DNA of 64,000 nt from Cinclus cinclus. Its lineage: Eukaryota; Chordata; Aves; Passeriformes; Cinclidae. The DNA lies in assembly GCF_963662255.1 (NCBI RefSeq), contig NW_026912121.1, forward strand, positions 620,001 through 684,000. The letters are read 5' to 3'. The position numbers and the translations under genes were made by a program. The notes beneath the pieces are model-generated. The model was not told the DNA's origin, made no database searches, and saw only the letters and a list, made by a program, of their open reading frames with translations. This document shows positions 54,228 to 63,403 of the stretch, piece by piece (within the stretch, counting starts at the first letter, position 1; each line of letters starts with the position of its first letter).

Positions 54228-54640
54228 CAGAAGCAAATGAGAGTTATCAATACGGAAAGAGGAGTTCAGATTCCTCCAGGACACTTTGTTTGGAGAACTG
54301 CTCACTGGAGCTTGGCCTTGCAAAGGGTTCACGTCACGGGAAGAGGAATTGATGCAGATTGTCAAGGAGAAATCAGAGTAATCCTTTTCAGCAATAGTGA
54401 ACAAGATTGGATGATTTAGCCCTGTGGCACAGTAGCACCATTATTGATCTTCCAGCTTTCCAAACATCAGCGAAGGAAGGAGATCCAGCTCAGATCAGCA
54501 CTGTTTGTGGAGATCAAGGCTTTGGATGCAGCAGTCCTAATAATGGAGCCAAAGTGTGGGTGGAGAGGCCAAGTGGCCCTCCCGAGCCAGCTGCAGGAAC
54601 AGCTCTGGGGAAAGACAAGACTGTTGGAATGCTGGAACCT
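54228..54640 (+). pseudogene. Retroviral-type dUTPase remnant
   Basis: The frame from 54,237 shows the order of dUTPase motifs. These are a hydrophobic strand with IPPGHF, a degenerate SLAL in place of the RSSLAL-type motif, then [10 protein letters not shown] (normally G-x-ID-x-D-x-x-GEI, with the substrate-contacting Asp), then [11 protein letters not shown]. An in-frame stop follows at 54,417, and CGTVAPLL is a degraded GDR-AQL motif. The reading then shifts frame and continues as GDQGFGCSS, the glycine-rich C-terminal motif. Downstream, VWVERPSGPPEP resembles the SH3-like end of retroviral integrases, but this is less certain. dUTPase domains occur in beta-type and ERVL-type elements. It is non-functional through at least one stop and one frameshift. 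Confidence 0.65.
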
Positions 54641-54789
54641 GGCAATATGTCCCTGCAGCCAAGTGCTCTATGTGAGAACAAGTGGATGTTTTGGGATATT
54701 GTTTTAGAGATCGTGCCAGACCACATCTGCGTGTTTGCCCCAAGGGTCCCGTTTGGAAAATGCTCTGATCCACGGGGCTCCATGTGAAG

Positions 54790-56427
54790 GCTGATGTGAC
54801 ACTGAGGCACTTCCAGACGAATTCCAGCCAGGAGCCTGGGGGTCCCTCAGGGCCTGGGACCCGGCACCTCTCCAGCCAAAGGGGAAAGGACCCCAGCAAG
54901 CCTTGTTACCCGCAGACAGCGCGGGAAAGCTGAACAGCAAAGGTCCCTCGGGACATTATTCTGGAATTAAATGGGCACCAGCTGCATGGACAGTGGAATT
55001 ACTGTTCCTAACCCGGATGAGACTGAGGAAAAAGAATGAGTCACCTTGTCACTAAAGTAGTGCTTATGTCTGTAAGCTGTGTCTTGAGAGTCAGCCAGAA
55101 TCTTTGTTTGCCAGAAACACCTGTAGAGTTTCATCAGGGATTAGTCCTGAAATTGTTCTGAAAGTGTAAAGATCTTAGTAGCCAAAATACTCCATGTAAG
55201 TAATTGCTGGGTATGTCCTCAACTAATGTTGGGAGGAATGGGGGTCCCTTGGAGGGCCCACCCTGTGGGGTGGCCAGAGCTCTGTCCATGGGCTCTGACT
55301 CCTAACAGAGTCAGTGCAGGGACAGTTAAAGAAAACTGTGCTGTGCAAAAAAGGAATACAATGATCAGCTTCACAGGGTTCACTAAGATTTCCCTTCAGT
55401 AGAAACTGAACCCTGTTGGAGTTAGAGGCCCCAGTGTGAAAGGATTTCTGTGCTTTGCCATCACTCCCAATGTCCATAGAACTTGGGGTGCTGGAGCTGG
55501 TCAGGGTCAGTGTTAGAGCACTGCCAGCTGCAGGGCCACTGTGAAACTGCTGTGGCCCAAAGGCACGGGGGACACAAGAGGAGCACAGGGAGGAGCCCTG
55601 GATGCATCAGCAGCCCACAGTGGGAAATGGGAAATCAGACCTTTGGTACTGGGAATGGGACCTGCTGGATGTGCAGAGACAATGCCTGTAAAGGCTTCCC
55701 TCAATGTGTTTGGGTCCTGTTTTTCAGGCAGTGTTGATGCCTCCCTTGGGGGTACTTCAGCAACAAGCAGAAGGAAGAGTTTGGGCCGAGAGAACATTTC
55801 CCCCCACAGAGTGCCTTTGGTCTCAGAAAGCCAAAGACTCTGGTTCACCCTGTGCCCCATGAGCACTGCCTCGTCCTATGGAGTTCACATTAATGAGCTA
55901 CATGGATTATTTGAAGAAGTAGAAAAGGATACTGTGCAAATATCCAGTAGCACATGCTGTGAGCTCCAACAAACACAAATGGGGCTCTACAGAACCTCAT
56001 GGCCTTGGATCATCTGCTTGCTGGGCAAGGAGGAGCCTGGGCTATGACGGGACAGGAATGTTGCACTTCTATCAGTGATAAGTCTGAAGTGCAGCCATCA
56101 GGAATCACCTCAATAGGAAGAGCAGTAGAAGAGTGGCAGAAAGAAGAAAATTCTTCTTGCTGAGATTGCCTTCATGCCTGCCAAATTGGAGGCTGCTGTG
56201 AAATGCATTTGTGGCAGTCACTGCAAACATTGCAGTGTGAGCCCTTGGTGTGTAATGATTCCATGTTAGAGTTGTTGTGACACTTTGTGCTGGGAAATGG
56301 AGCACTGAGACTTGTCTCAAGAGAGACACAGTCTCAAGAGAAAGTGGGGATTTGAGAAACAACAGAGAAGAGCAACTAATTAGGCATGTTTTAAAAGAGT
56401 TGCAAATTACAGCTCTGAGTAATGAAC
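54790..56427. other. No gene recognised
   Basis: Several open frames of 80-170 codons are present on both strands, but none shows a domain or compositional signal I recognise. The segment may be internal sequence of the retroelement implied by the dUTPase remnant. A short direct repeat (TCTCAAGAGA at about 56,316 and 56,331) is the only local structure noted. Confidence 0.3.
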
Positions 56428-56458
56428 TGTTCTTCAATTAATGCTTAATTGAAGAACA
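56428..56458. other. Perfect inverted repeat, 14-bp arms, 3-nt loop
   Basis: TGTTCTTCAATTAA at 56,428-56,441 and TTAATTGAAGAACA at 56,445-56,458 are exact reverse complements around TGC. A stable hairpin would form in RNA or extruded DNA. No U-tract or gene context assigns a role. Confidence 0.85.
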
Positions 56459-56559
56459 AGAGGTGATGCCTTTATGCCTCATACCTAAATCTAAGACTCC
56501 ATTATTGAAGGAATTGTTATGGAGGCTGTAGTTCATGCTTTGGTCAAAGCACTGGTTGA

Positions 56560-57213
56560 AGTACCAAGGCCTGAACATCAGGCCCTGAGCCAAAGCTGAC
56601 CTCTAGATGCACCTTCCAAGCAAATGTTATATTTTTACCTGCTCATCATTGAGGCATTTTTGGCAATACCATCTCTGTATCTGTGTATTGGTGAAAGAAT
56701 GATTTACCTTTCAGCATTTAGAAATCCAACAAGGTCCCATCTAGCCTTGTTTGGGGGTGTTTGGTCCAAGTGAACTCCCTTGGTTCCTCCTTGAGCCCTG
56801 GCCAGGCATTGGGAGGAACCAAACAGGAGACTTAAACCCATGTTCCTGCACTAGGAGTGCTGTCAGATTCTCTGTTCAACACCATCAGAGCTGGGCCCTC
56901 TCTCAGCAGGGCTGGAAGCCTCAGCTGTGGCTGGAGGCACCTGCAGGAATTCCCAGTGTCCGGGAGTGGCTCTGCAGTCCTTGGCTGTGACAGCTTCCCC
57001 CAGCTGATGTGTGCATCTGGGTGATGGTAAAGTCTGGGGGGAACTGCTGATGGATCTTTCTTAATCACTGCGGGCACTTCTTGGGAGTGATGTCTGGATG
57101 CATTGCTGAGCTTCTCCTGTTGTGATTCTTTGCAGTTTTGCGTTATATAAATTACGCAATTCCTTCAGCTGGTGTCTGTGTCTTTGGTGCTGACCCTGGC
57201 CACTGGTGAAACT
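56560..57213. repeat. Direct repeat copy 2, partner at 52,925-53,640
   Basis: Same orientation as copy 1, about 3.6 kb downstream. It starts with the shared TGAAGTACCAA at about 56,558 but lacks a ~25-bp stretch present in copy 1 around 52,936-52,960. From about 56,885 to 57,090 it has only a few differences from copy 1. It ends in the shared CCACTGGT region. Confidence 0.75.
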
Positions 57214-57557
57214 GAGTCCCATCGTGCCTAGGAGTTACCTGGGAAGACAAACGCCACCACTGCAAATGTCCCCTGGTTTCTGCCTTCTTCCCCCCACTTT
57301 ATACGCTGAGCATGATGTCCCATGGTCCGGGATCTCCCCCGGGTCAGTTGGGGTCACCTGTCCTGGCTGTGTCCCCTCCCAAGCTCCCCTGCACCCCCAG
57401 CCCCTCCCCAGCATGGCTGGACAAGGGGCAGGAAAGGCCTTGGCTCTGTGCAAGCTCAGCAAGAGCAAAACCATCTGTGTGTGATGGAGCCTGTGCTCAG
57501 CACCCGACCCCAGCAGTGTCTCGGTGCCAGCGTCCGTGGCATCAGGCCCTACAAGGG

Positions 57558-58136
57558 GTTTCCATGGCAAGTGCCATGCCAGGTGACCCAGGTGTCCTGT
57601 CCCAGTGAGGCTTGCCATGGAAACAGTGCCCAGCTGACCTTTCTGTCTGGCTGAGCTGGCCTTTGGCCCTGGCCCTGGGGTTTGCTGCTGGTCCCGCTGC
57701 GCCTGCCCAGCCAGCGCGGCACAGGGCAGGTGGCCATGGCACAAGCCCCCAGCGAGGGATCCCCTCTGGCTCTGGGCAGTGACAGCAGCCCTGAGCAAGG
57801 GGCCCAGGGCAGGTTTCCATGACAAGCAGCCATCACAATGGCTCCAGGCATTGGCTGCCGTGGCACCAAACTGAGGAAGGGGTCTCTGTGGCTGTTGCCA
57901 TGGCACCTGACTGCATCAATGAGTGTCAGTGCAGCTGAAGCTGGACCAGCCCCGGCACCGCTTTGTCCTCAGGCTTGCCATGGCAGCTGAGGACCCAACA
58001 GGTCTGCATGCAAGTGCCCATGGAACCTGACTGCACAAATGGCTCCTTGGGGTGGTTTCCAAGGCAACTTGAACTGATGAGGGTTGCCCTGGCACCCAAA
58101 CCCACTAGTGGGGGTCAGTGCAGTGTCCCTGGCAAC
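57558..58136. promoter_or_regulatory. Cluster of eleven X-box (RFX-type) palindromes in a degenerate repeat
   Basis: Elements related to the palindrome GTTGCCATGGCAAC recur at 57,558, 57,611, 57,731, 57,823, 57,854, 57,894, 57,974, 58,014, 58,055, 58,083 and 58,123 (14 bp each). The best are GTTTCCATGGCAAG, CTTGCCATGGAAAC, GTTGCCATGGCACC and GTTTCCAAGGCAAC. Sequence between them is also repetitive (CACCTGACTGCA, CACAATGGCTCC), so this is a degenerate minisatellite. The vertebrate RFX consensus is GTTNCCATGGNAAC. RFX binding is inferred. Confidence 0.6.
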
Positions 58137-58314
58137 AGTCCCTTGCAATGGCCCAGGGCACCTTGGGATGCTAATCCACCCTCACAGCTGGGCAGGGCAG
58201 CTCTGGAATGGTCTTGGTGCTGCCTGGGGCTTGGCACACACTTGAGGAGGGTGTCTGTTTTCAGTGGGGAACTTTTCGTTTTTTGGAGCAATCAAAACCG
58301 TTGTAGGTTGGTGT

Positions 58315-58331
58315 AAAAAAAAAAAAAAAAA
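58315..58331. repeat. A17 homopolymer tract
   Basis: Seventeen consecutive A residues follow GTTGTAGGTTGGTGT. This could be a retroposon tail, but no target-site duplication or source sequence is recognised. Confidence 0.8.
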
Positions 58332-58519
58332 TAGGAAAACCCTTCTTAGGGTGTGTGCAGCCAGTTCTCCAAGCAAAGCAGGGGTGTCAGCTGAGTCAGG
58401 ACAGACAGGATGCGGTTGGGGAATGTGCAGCAAGGTTGTCCATACCGGGTCAAACCTCAAGGCACAGCTTCTCTGAGCAGGCCAGACCTCCTTAGGAGAG
58501 ACCCTGGAGCAATATCCAT

Positions 58520-59150
58520 CACACAATGCTACAATCTCAGGGCCTGAGAGGAGACTGCACAAACGTCTCCAGGAGTCCAAGTCAGAAAGAGAATGCAAAG
58601 GGTCTGGAGGCATTAATGGGTCCCACTGAGGTCCAGCTGCAGCACAGGCTGCTCATGGGCTCCTTGCAGGAGGGAATTGGAGGCCAGGATTGCACAAAAT
58701 CCTCACAGAGACTCAGTGTGGGAAGGAAAATGCAAAGTACCTTAAAATACCTTGGTTATCTCAAAGCATTAATGAGCCCCCGCCCCCACCCCCCCCAGTG
58801 TCAATACAGAGCAATCAAAGGACTCCTTAAAGTAGATAACTGGAGGTCATGATTGCACAAACCTCTCCTGGAGTCGGTATCAAAAGGGAAACACCTAGTA
58901 CTTGAAAAATCTGGAGTACCCTGAAGCATTAATGAGCCCCACTGAGTGTTGGTAATGACTAAGAATCTCAAGGGACTCATTAGAGCAGATAATTGAAGAC
59001 CAGGATTGTAGGAAGCTCTGAGAGACTCCAAGGCAAGAGCAAAGGCCAAGGTCCTTTGGAAAACCTGCAGTCCCTGGAAGCATTCAGGAGCCCCCCAGGG
59101 CCATTCCTGACCAAGGCTCCCCAGGGACTCATGCCAGCAGATCCCTGAGG
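58520..59150. repeat. Degenerate ~155-bp tandem repeat, four copies
   Basis: The marker GCATTAATGNGCCCC recurs at 58,610, 58,766, 58,926 and (as GCATTCAGGAGCCCC) 59,080, with spacings of 156, 160 and 154 bp. Each copy also carries AGGATTGCACAAA-like and GAGACTCCAAG-like blocks followed by GCAAAG. Copies are strongly diverged. No coding role is supported. Confidence 0.75.
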
Positions 59151-59159
59151 CCACCGGGG

Positions 59160-59630
59160 TGTGGGGCAGGGGAGGATGCTGAGGGCAGGACAAGGGGGTG
59201 ACAGTGCCCAGCCTTGCTGGGGCTGTGCCAGGAGGCCCCAGTGGCTCAGGACAAGGTGTCTCCTCCCAGCCCTTGGTGGCACAGACGCTGCTGTGCCCCA
59301 GGGCACCAAGACTTGGCTTCTCCTGGGCACTGCCAGCCCTGCCAGGGCCCTTGGCCATGTCCAGCACAGCTTGTCCTGCACTGTCCCACAGCTGCTGCTG
59401 TGCCCCTGCAGGCTGCACACTCCCATCTCGCTGCCCCCCTGGCTCTGCCCTGCCACTGCCCACCCTGCCCTGACTTCTGCCCAGGCTGTCTCTGCAACCC
59501 CCAACCAATGGGCTGGGGATGGGCAAGTGTTCCTTAGGGCACAGGGAGGGGACAGCTTGGCTGGGGTGACCCAAGGGCTCTCCCATTGCATGCGATGTCA
59601 AGGGCAGCAATACACTGAGGGCAAGGAAGG
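59160..59630. other. GC-rich sequence, no gene recognised
   Basis: Long overlapping open frames on both strands reflect high GC content. They contain no recognisable domain, splice structure or repeat. The retroviral similarity on the minus strand fades out at the right side of this segment. Confidence 0.4.
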
Positions 59631-59780
59631 GCGTCAGATGGTCTCTGAATTTGTAGTGATCTTACACTCCTCCCTGATCTGAACATCCCACATTGCTTCT
59701 TTTGTGAAGCAGAGGTGCGCTTCTCCTACTGGGAAACTTTGGTATGCTGATGGAGCCCACCCTTTTTTCTAAATTGGTGG

Positions 59781-60611
59781 CTACCCAGTAACTTTTCCCA
59801 TAGTAGTGCAAGTTTCTAAGTTGTGCTTATTATAGCAGGCCGAATAGATATGTGTGTGGAAGGCAAGGGTGGATACCGTGTGTCCACTGTACCGGATTGT
59901 CTGGTAAGGCTTGGAACAAGCGTCAGCTCTGTTTCCTTTTATCATAATGAGCAATAGGATGACTCTCAGGACTATGTTCATCCCTCTGCCTCCCTCAAGG
60001 CCTACGGGGTTGCTGCCAGTAGCCGAGGTTTGTTTCATCTTCTCCTTCTCGGCAGCAGGGACTATGTCCTGGGGTGTCCCACTTTGTCCTTTTCTTCTGG
60101 TGTTGTTTCTTACTTTTGTTCCAGCTTTTAGCTTTATCCCCAGGACCAGGTACAGCAGTAAGAGCACGGTATACACAACCCTTTCTGGCACTCTTTTGCC
60201 AAAGCCTTTGCTTTGGCTTTTGTTTTTTGTTTTGGTTTTTTTTTTGTTTGCTTGTCCCATTCTCAAATAACTCCCACCAATTGTGATCATTAATTTCGAT
60301 TTCTCCTTGTGCTGATAGGGTATTAAGTACCTTAATAGTTTCCTTCTATTCATTTCTTCTACATTGGATACGTGATGCGAATGGGAGGTACCCACCATAG
60401 GAATGACTCCACCACAACTCGGACACCTTTTCTTGATGAACGGGCTACAATCACACCCAGGTTCAGGACAGGTGATTTTCAGTCCTGACTGGGAGGCCTT
60501 TGAGAAGAATTGATCTGGTATCCACAGCAAGTCCTCCGAATTCGCACTTTGAGGCCTCTGGGCTCGGATGTCACGGTCCAACCTGTCTTGGCTTAATCGT
60601 ATGTATGGCAA
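59781..60611 (-). pseudogene. ERV env 5' region with an unusual long N-terminal extension
   Basis: The open frame is 276 codons. Residues ~211-235 form a hydrophobic signal-peptide-like segment after an internal Met (MNIVLRVILLLIMI). It is followed by the start of an env surface subunit rich in Cys and Tyr (YSGHTVS, HTHIYSACY). The frame stops at 59,781, and a second in-frame stop follows closely. Env-like reading continues to about 59,640, and the rest of surface subunit and all of the transmembrane subunit are missing. The ~210 residues before the signal peptide contain a Cys cluster (C-x4-C-x-C-x7-C-x2-C, residues ~47-65), a Lys-rich stretch and another hydrophobic segment (~residues 145-160). 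I cannot assign this part; it could be an extended env leader, an intron or a separate frame. Confidence 0.6.
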
Positions 60612-60977
60612 ATCCTAGAGGTATGGTTTGAGCTAAAATTCTCTTCTTCCTTAACTCTCGCAAGTCTTTGTTGATTGTTATTATGTAGTTTTGAAGAGAA
60701 GGGTCCTGAACTAAGCCGGATCAAGGCGTACTCCTTTAGGGTAAGGCATACCATCCAGCATTTCATATGGTGAAATCCCTGTTTTCGAATTTGGCGTTGC
60801 CATGTATTAGACAGGGCCAGTGGGAGGCACTTTGTCCATGGCATTTTAGTCTCAATCATTAATTTTGACAGCTGCTGTTCTAAAGGTTGATTCATCATTT
60901 CAACTCTTCCAGAACTCTGAGGGTGCCAGGGTGTATGATACTCCCAGCTGATGCCTAGTGCCGAGGTCAGTAACTTC
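60593..60977 (-). pseudogene. ERV integrase, C-terminal part
   Basis: The frame shows ALGISWEYHTPWHPQSSGRV followed by E. This is the region of the integrase core that carries the catalytic glutamate, with the conserved downstream helix. Further on is a partly conserved integrase C-terminal region, then a stop. It is separated from the rest of the integrase by the inserted solo LTR (60,983-61,480). The frame overlaps the start of the env-side frame by about 20 bp, as pol and env often do. Confidence 0.8.
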
Positions 60978-60982
60978 AGCAC

Positions 60983-61480
60983 TGTAATAAAAACAACATA
61001 AAAATTGTTCATTAAAATAGAAGGACTACCAAGAGTTCAATAAAATAACAAAGAATAGAACCAGATCTGAGAGGGCACAAGTCATGCACCCGTAGTCCAC
61101 AAGAATGTCTTGATTAGTTTGAGCTGAGTTAATTAACCATACTTAAGTATCCATTGTTCAACGTGTAAAAAGGGTCTACTGATAAGGCAGAGGTTCTGCC
61201 GGGAAGAGGAGTCTTCTTCATTCCAACGACCACAGGAGGGCAAAGTACGACCCCTATCAACAGGCAGTGCAAGCGCAGACACGATTGCAAAAGGGACACG
61301 TACACCAGAAACAAGGGGTATAAAACCCAAAGGACTGAGAGAGGAAAGTGCGCGCCGTTGGTAGAGTGCTAACTCCCGGCCGCCCAGCGCTGCTTTTGCT
61401 TGTTACCGCTTGCTTAATAAATTCCCCTTGTTGATGTTCAATTGGCTCTGAGTCAGTGTGTGTGACAAACACTTATAACA
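60983..61480 (+). mobile_element. Solo LTR (498 bp) nested in the ERV integrase
   Basis: The element starts TGTAATAA and ends TTATAACA, imperfect inverted termini of the TG...CA type. It is flanked by the 5-bp direct repeat AGCAC at 60,978-60,982 and 61,481-61,485. Internally it has a TATA box (TATAAAA, 61,319-61,325) and a polyadenylation signal (AATAAA, 61,416-61,421) about 95 bp later, followed by a U5-like tail, so it reads on the + strand. No internal retroviral sequence is attached, which indicates LTR-LTR recombination after insertion. Integrase homology on the two sides shows it landed in the older minus-strand provirus. The family is not recognised. Confidence 0.9.
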
Positions 61481-61485
61481 AGCAC

Positions 61486-61720
61486 TTCCAATGTAAAGTG
61501 TGTCCCTGGTCTGAGTCTATTGCTCGGACCAGCCCATACCTTGGTATTATGTGTTCTGTCAATATTCTGGCTACCACTTGTGATGTGTCTCCAGCTGCAG
61601 GGTATGCCTCTACCCAGTGGCTTAATTGGTTTACTATTACTAGTAAATATGTCTATCTTCCTATTTTTGGTGATTCTGTAAAATCTATTTGTATTCTTTC
61701 AAAGGGTCTGTAAGCAGTTT
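61486..61720 (-). pseudogene. ERV integrase, catalytic-core N-terminal part
   Basis: The minus-strand reading includes PFERIQIDFTE with the first catalytic Asp (about 61,675-61,710), SHWVEAYPA, and IDSDQGHTL with the second catalytic Asp (about 61,495-61,520). A stop codon falls after KIGR near 61,653, and the frame shifts relative to the upstream zinc-binding part. The sequence is cut by the solo LTR at 61,486. Confidence 0.8.
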
Positions 61721-62016
61721 TCCATCCTCCTGACGGACCTTGTTGCATACCTTTTTTTATGAATTTTCTGACAAGTTAAACAACCTTGTCCTTGCACTAC
61801 TCTCGAAGATCTGTCTATAAACAATTTTTCTCCATCCTTAAGTTTAACGTCTTCCAAGTCAGGTCTAGTTTTTCTTTGTAATTCTATAATGTCCACACAA
61901 TTATATTTTAAGTTTTCTCCTGGTTCCCCATATAGGAATTGTGCAGGACTTTGAGCAGTTGTTGCTTTTAGCTCTAAATTTGGGGAAGTAATTAGAATAG
62001 CTTCATATTTTAATAT
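61699..62016 (-). pseudogene. ERV RNase H end joined to integrase zinc-binding region (internal deletion)
   Basis: Read on the minus strand, this continues from the connection domain past a stop (TAA just after WLTDA) through a TRPDLEDVKL segment and DGEKLFIDRSS, which resembles the first active-site region of a retroviral RNase H. Without the rest of RNase H it passes to CLTCQK, the cysteine pair of the integrase zinc-binding domain. Most of RNase H and the HH part of the zinc site are therefore deleted. A frameshift follows near 61,720. Confidence 0.65.
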
Positions 62017-62301
62017 TTAGGCATCGGTTAGCCATTTCTCAGCTTTTTGATTCAGAATTCCCCTGACATGATGAGGGGAGTGTACCATTAGGGGTGCCCC
62101 AGAGGTGACTTTTTGGGCTTCCTCAGTTAAAAGTGCTGTGGCCACTAGGGCTTGTAGACATGAGGGCCAGCCCCAACTGACAGGGTCTAGCAGTTTAGAA
62201 TAATATCCCACTGGCCTTTGACTGCTTGCCCATTCCTGAGTGAGTACCCCATATGCTGTTTGATCAGAGGTGTTTACAAATAACTGAAATGGTCTCTCCA
62301 A
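62017..62301 (-). pseudogene. ERV reverse transcriptase connection / early RNase H fragment
   Basis: The 94-codon frame (RPFQLFVNTSD, AYGVLTQEW, RPVGYYSKLLDPV, GWPSCLQA) matches the connection region that follows the polymerase in class I pol proteins. The polymerase fingers and palm, including the YxDD active site, are absent: only about 250 bp of unrecognisable sequence separates this from the protease. A stop lies at its end. Confidence 0.8.
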
Positions 62302-62554
62302 ATCCGGGAGACTTAGTACAGGGGCTTGAATTGAATCATGTTTGACTTTTTAAAAACTTTTGTCATTCACCTTTGTCCATTTTCTTAATAAATTATTTTC
62401 TGCCTCTGGCAGTAACAGTAGATTTGTAATTCAATTCTGCTCTGGGTCTCAATTTGCATATATTTAATAATAAGGACTCAAAATGGTTCACTTTTTGCTC
62501 CCATCACAAGTGCTGTTTCTCTACTAGGTTTGCACGTTTTTGGTAGGTGTTTAA

Positions 62555-62650
62555 TTGTGGATATTTTTTTTTGGCTCTTGTATCTACTAAAAGTTCCACC
62601 TCCTCTCCATGGGGACCGATTTTTTAAAAATTATTTTTTCAAGGGCTCTT
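62555..62650 (-). pseudogene. ERV protease active-site remnant
   Basis: The minus strand at 62,573-62,618 reads GPHGEEVELLVDTRA. The position of the retroviral aspartic-protease DTGA motif is recognisable, but the glycine is replaced by arginine, which would abolish activity. Stops surround it, and the remainder of the protease is not recognisable. Confidence 0.65.
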
Positions 62651-62740
62651 TCGATGGTATAGTCCCCAATACATACAGCCCTTGACACCCTTATTCGTTC
62701 TTTTGGAACATTTTTTCATCCCGTATCCTCTCTTTACAAT

Positions 62741-62812
62741 TTTTTTTTTTTTTTACTATGACCTTTCTTGTTACAGTAAAAGCAGGTTCGACTTAGTGAA
62801 TTATTTCCTGCC
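62741..62812 (-). pseudogene. ERV nucleocapsid zinc-knuckle remnant
   Basis: CFYCNKKGHSK is the first part of a retroviral CCHC zinc knuckle (C-x2-C-x4-H). The distal Cys is displaced by a run of 15 or more A residues (T run at 62,740-62,754 on the + strand), which has probably expanded and broken the frame. Confidence 0.7.
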
Positions 62813-63403
62813 TCATTTCCTTGTTTCCGTGGGGGTTTTCGTGTTTTCCCTCCCCCTTTCTTCCCTGGTGAGTAGGATACTTAATGTAGATTGTAATTCC
62901 ATCCAAGTACACATACTTGGTCCGAGGAATTGATTTAGTGTCTCAGATACCCCTATAGGATCTTCCAATAGTTTTCCCATCTCTTTTTCTAAGTTTCTTA
63001 CCTCCCCTGTGTTCAAGGGAACATTTACAAATCCAGTTAATTCAGTCTGTTGTCCCGCTAATGGGACTTCCCTCAGGGGGTAAAGGGGAGCCTTTGTGTC
63101 ATTATCTCCCTCCTCTCTGCTGATCCTATCGCTCCTGGTATTTCTTTGACTCCAGGGAGTCCTTTGAGCTATTGGAGTACCAGAAGGGGAGGGAGCAGAG
63201 ACACTGGGGGGGGGAGGGGGGGATCGCCTGTATTTTTTTGTATTATATGGAGGTGGGAGATTATCAAGGGATTCCCAGGTAACCTTTTTTGTTATCCTCA
63301 TCCTCTTTTTCCTTGACCGTACATCCCGAGAATGGTTTATGCTGTTCTGTCCACAGAGCAGCACAGTCACATTCCTCTCTGTTAAATGGTTCTTTACAAG
63401 CAT
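62813..63403 (-). pseudogene. ERV gag fragment (p12-like and N-terminal capsid)
   Basis: The frame is 196 codons. It contains LPPPYN near residue 50 (a PPxY late-domain motif, 63,244-63,256), a proline/serine-rich linker, and from about residue 107 a class I capsid N-terminal domain (YPLREVPLAG, GFVNVPLNTGEVRNLEKEMG, EDPIGVSETLNQFLGP). After EERGREN it passes directly to a short basic stretch ahead of the zinc knuckle, so most of the capsid is deleted. The matrix domain and its N-terminal myristoylation site are missing upstream. Confidence 0.8.

Noticed and set aside
58801..59610. 269-codon minus-strand open frame
   Set aside because: It spans the 155-bp tandem repeat and GC-rich sequence, with overlapping frames on the other strand and no domain.
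59911..60286. Plus-strand hydrophobic open frames
   Set aside because: They are the antisense of the env-side frame; the T-rich and pyrimidine-rich strand gives artificial Phe/Leu runs.
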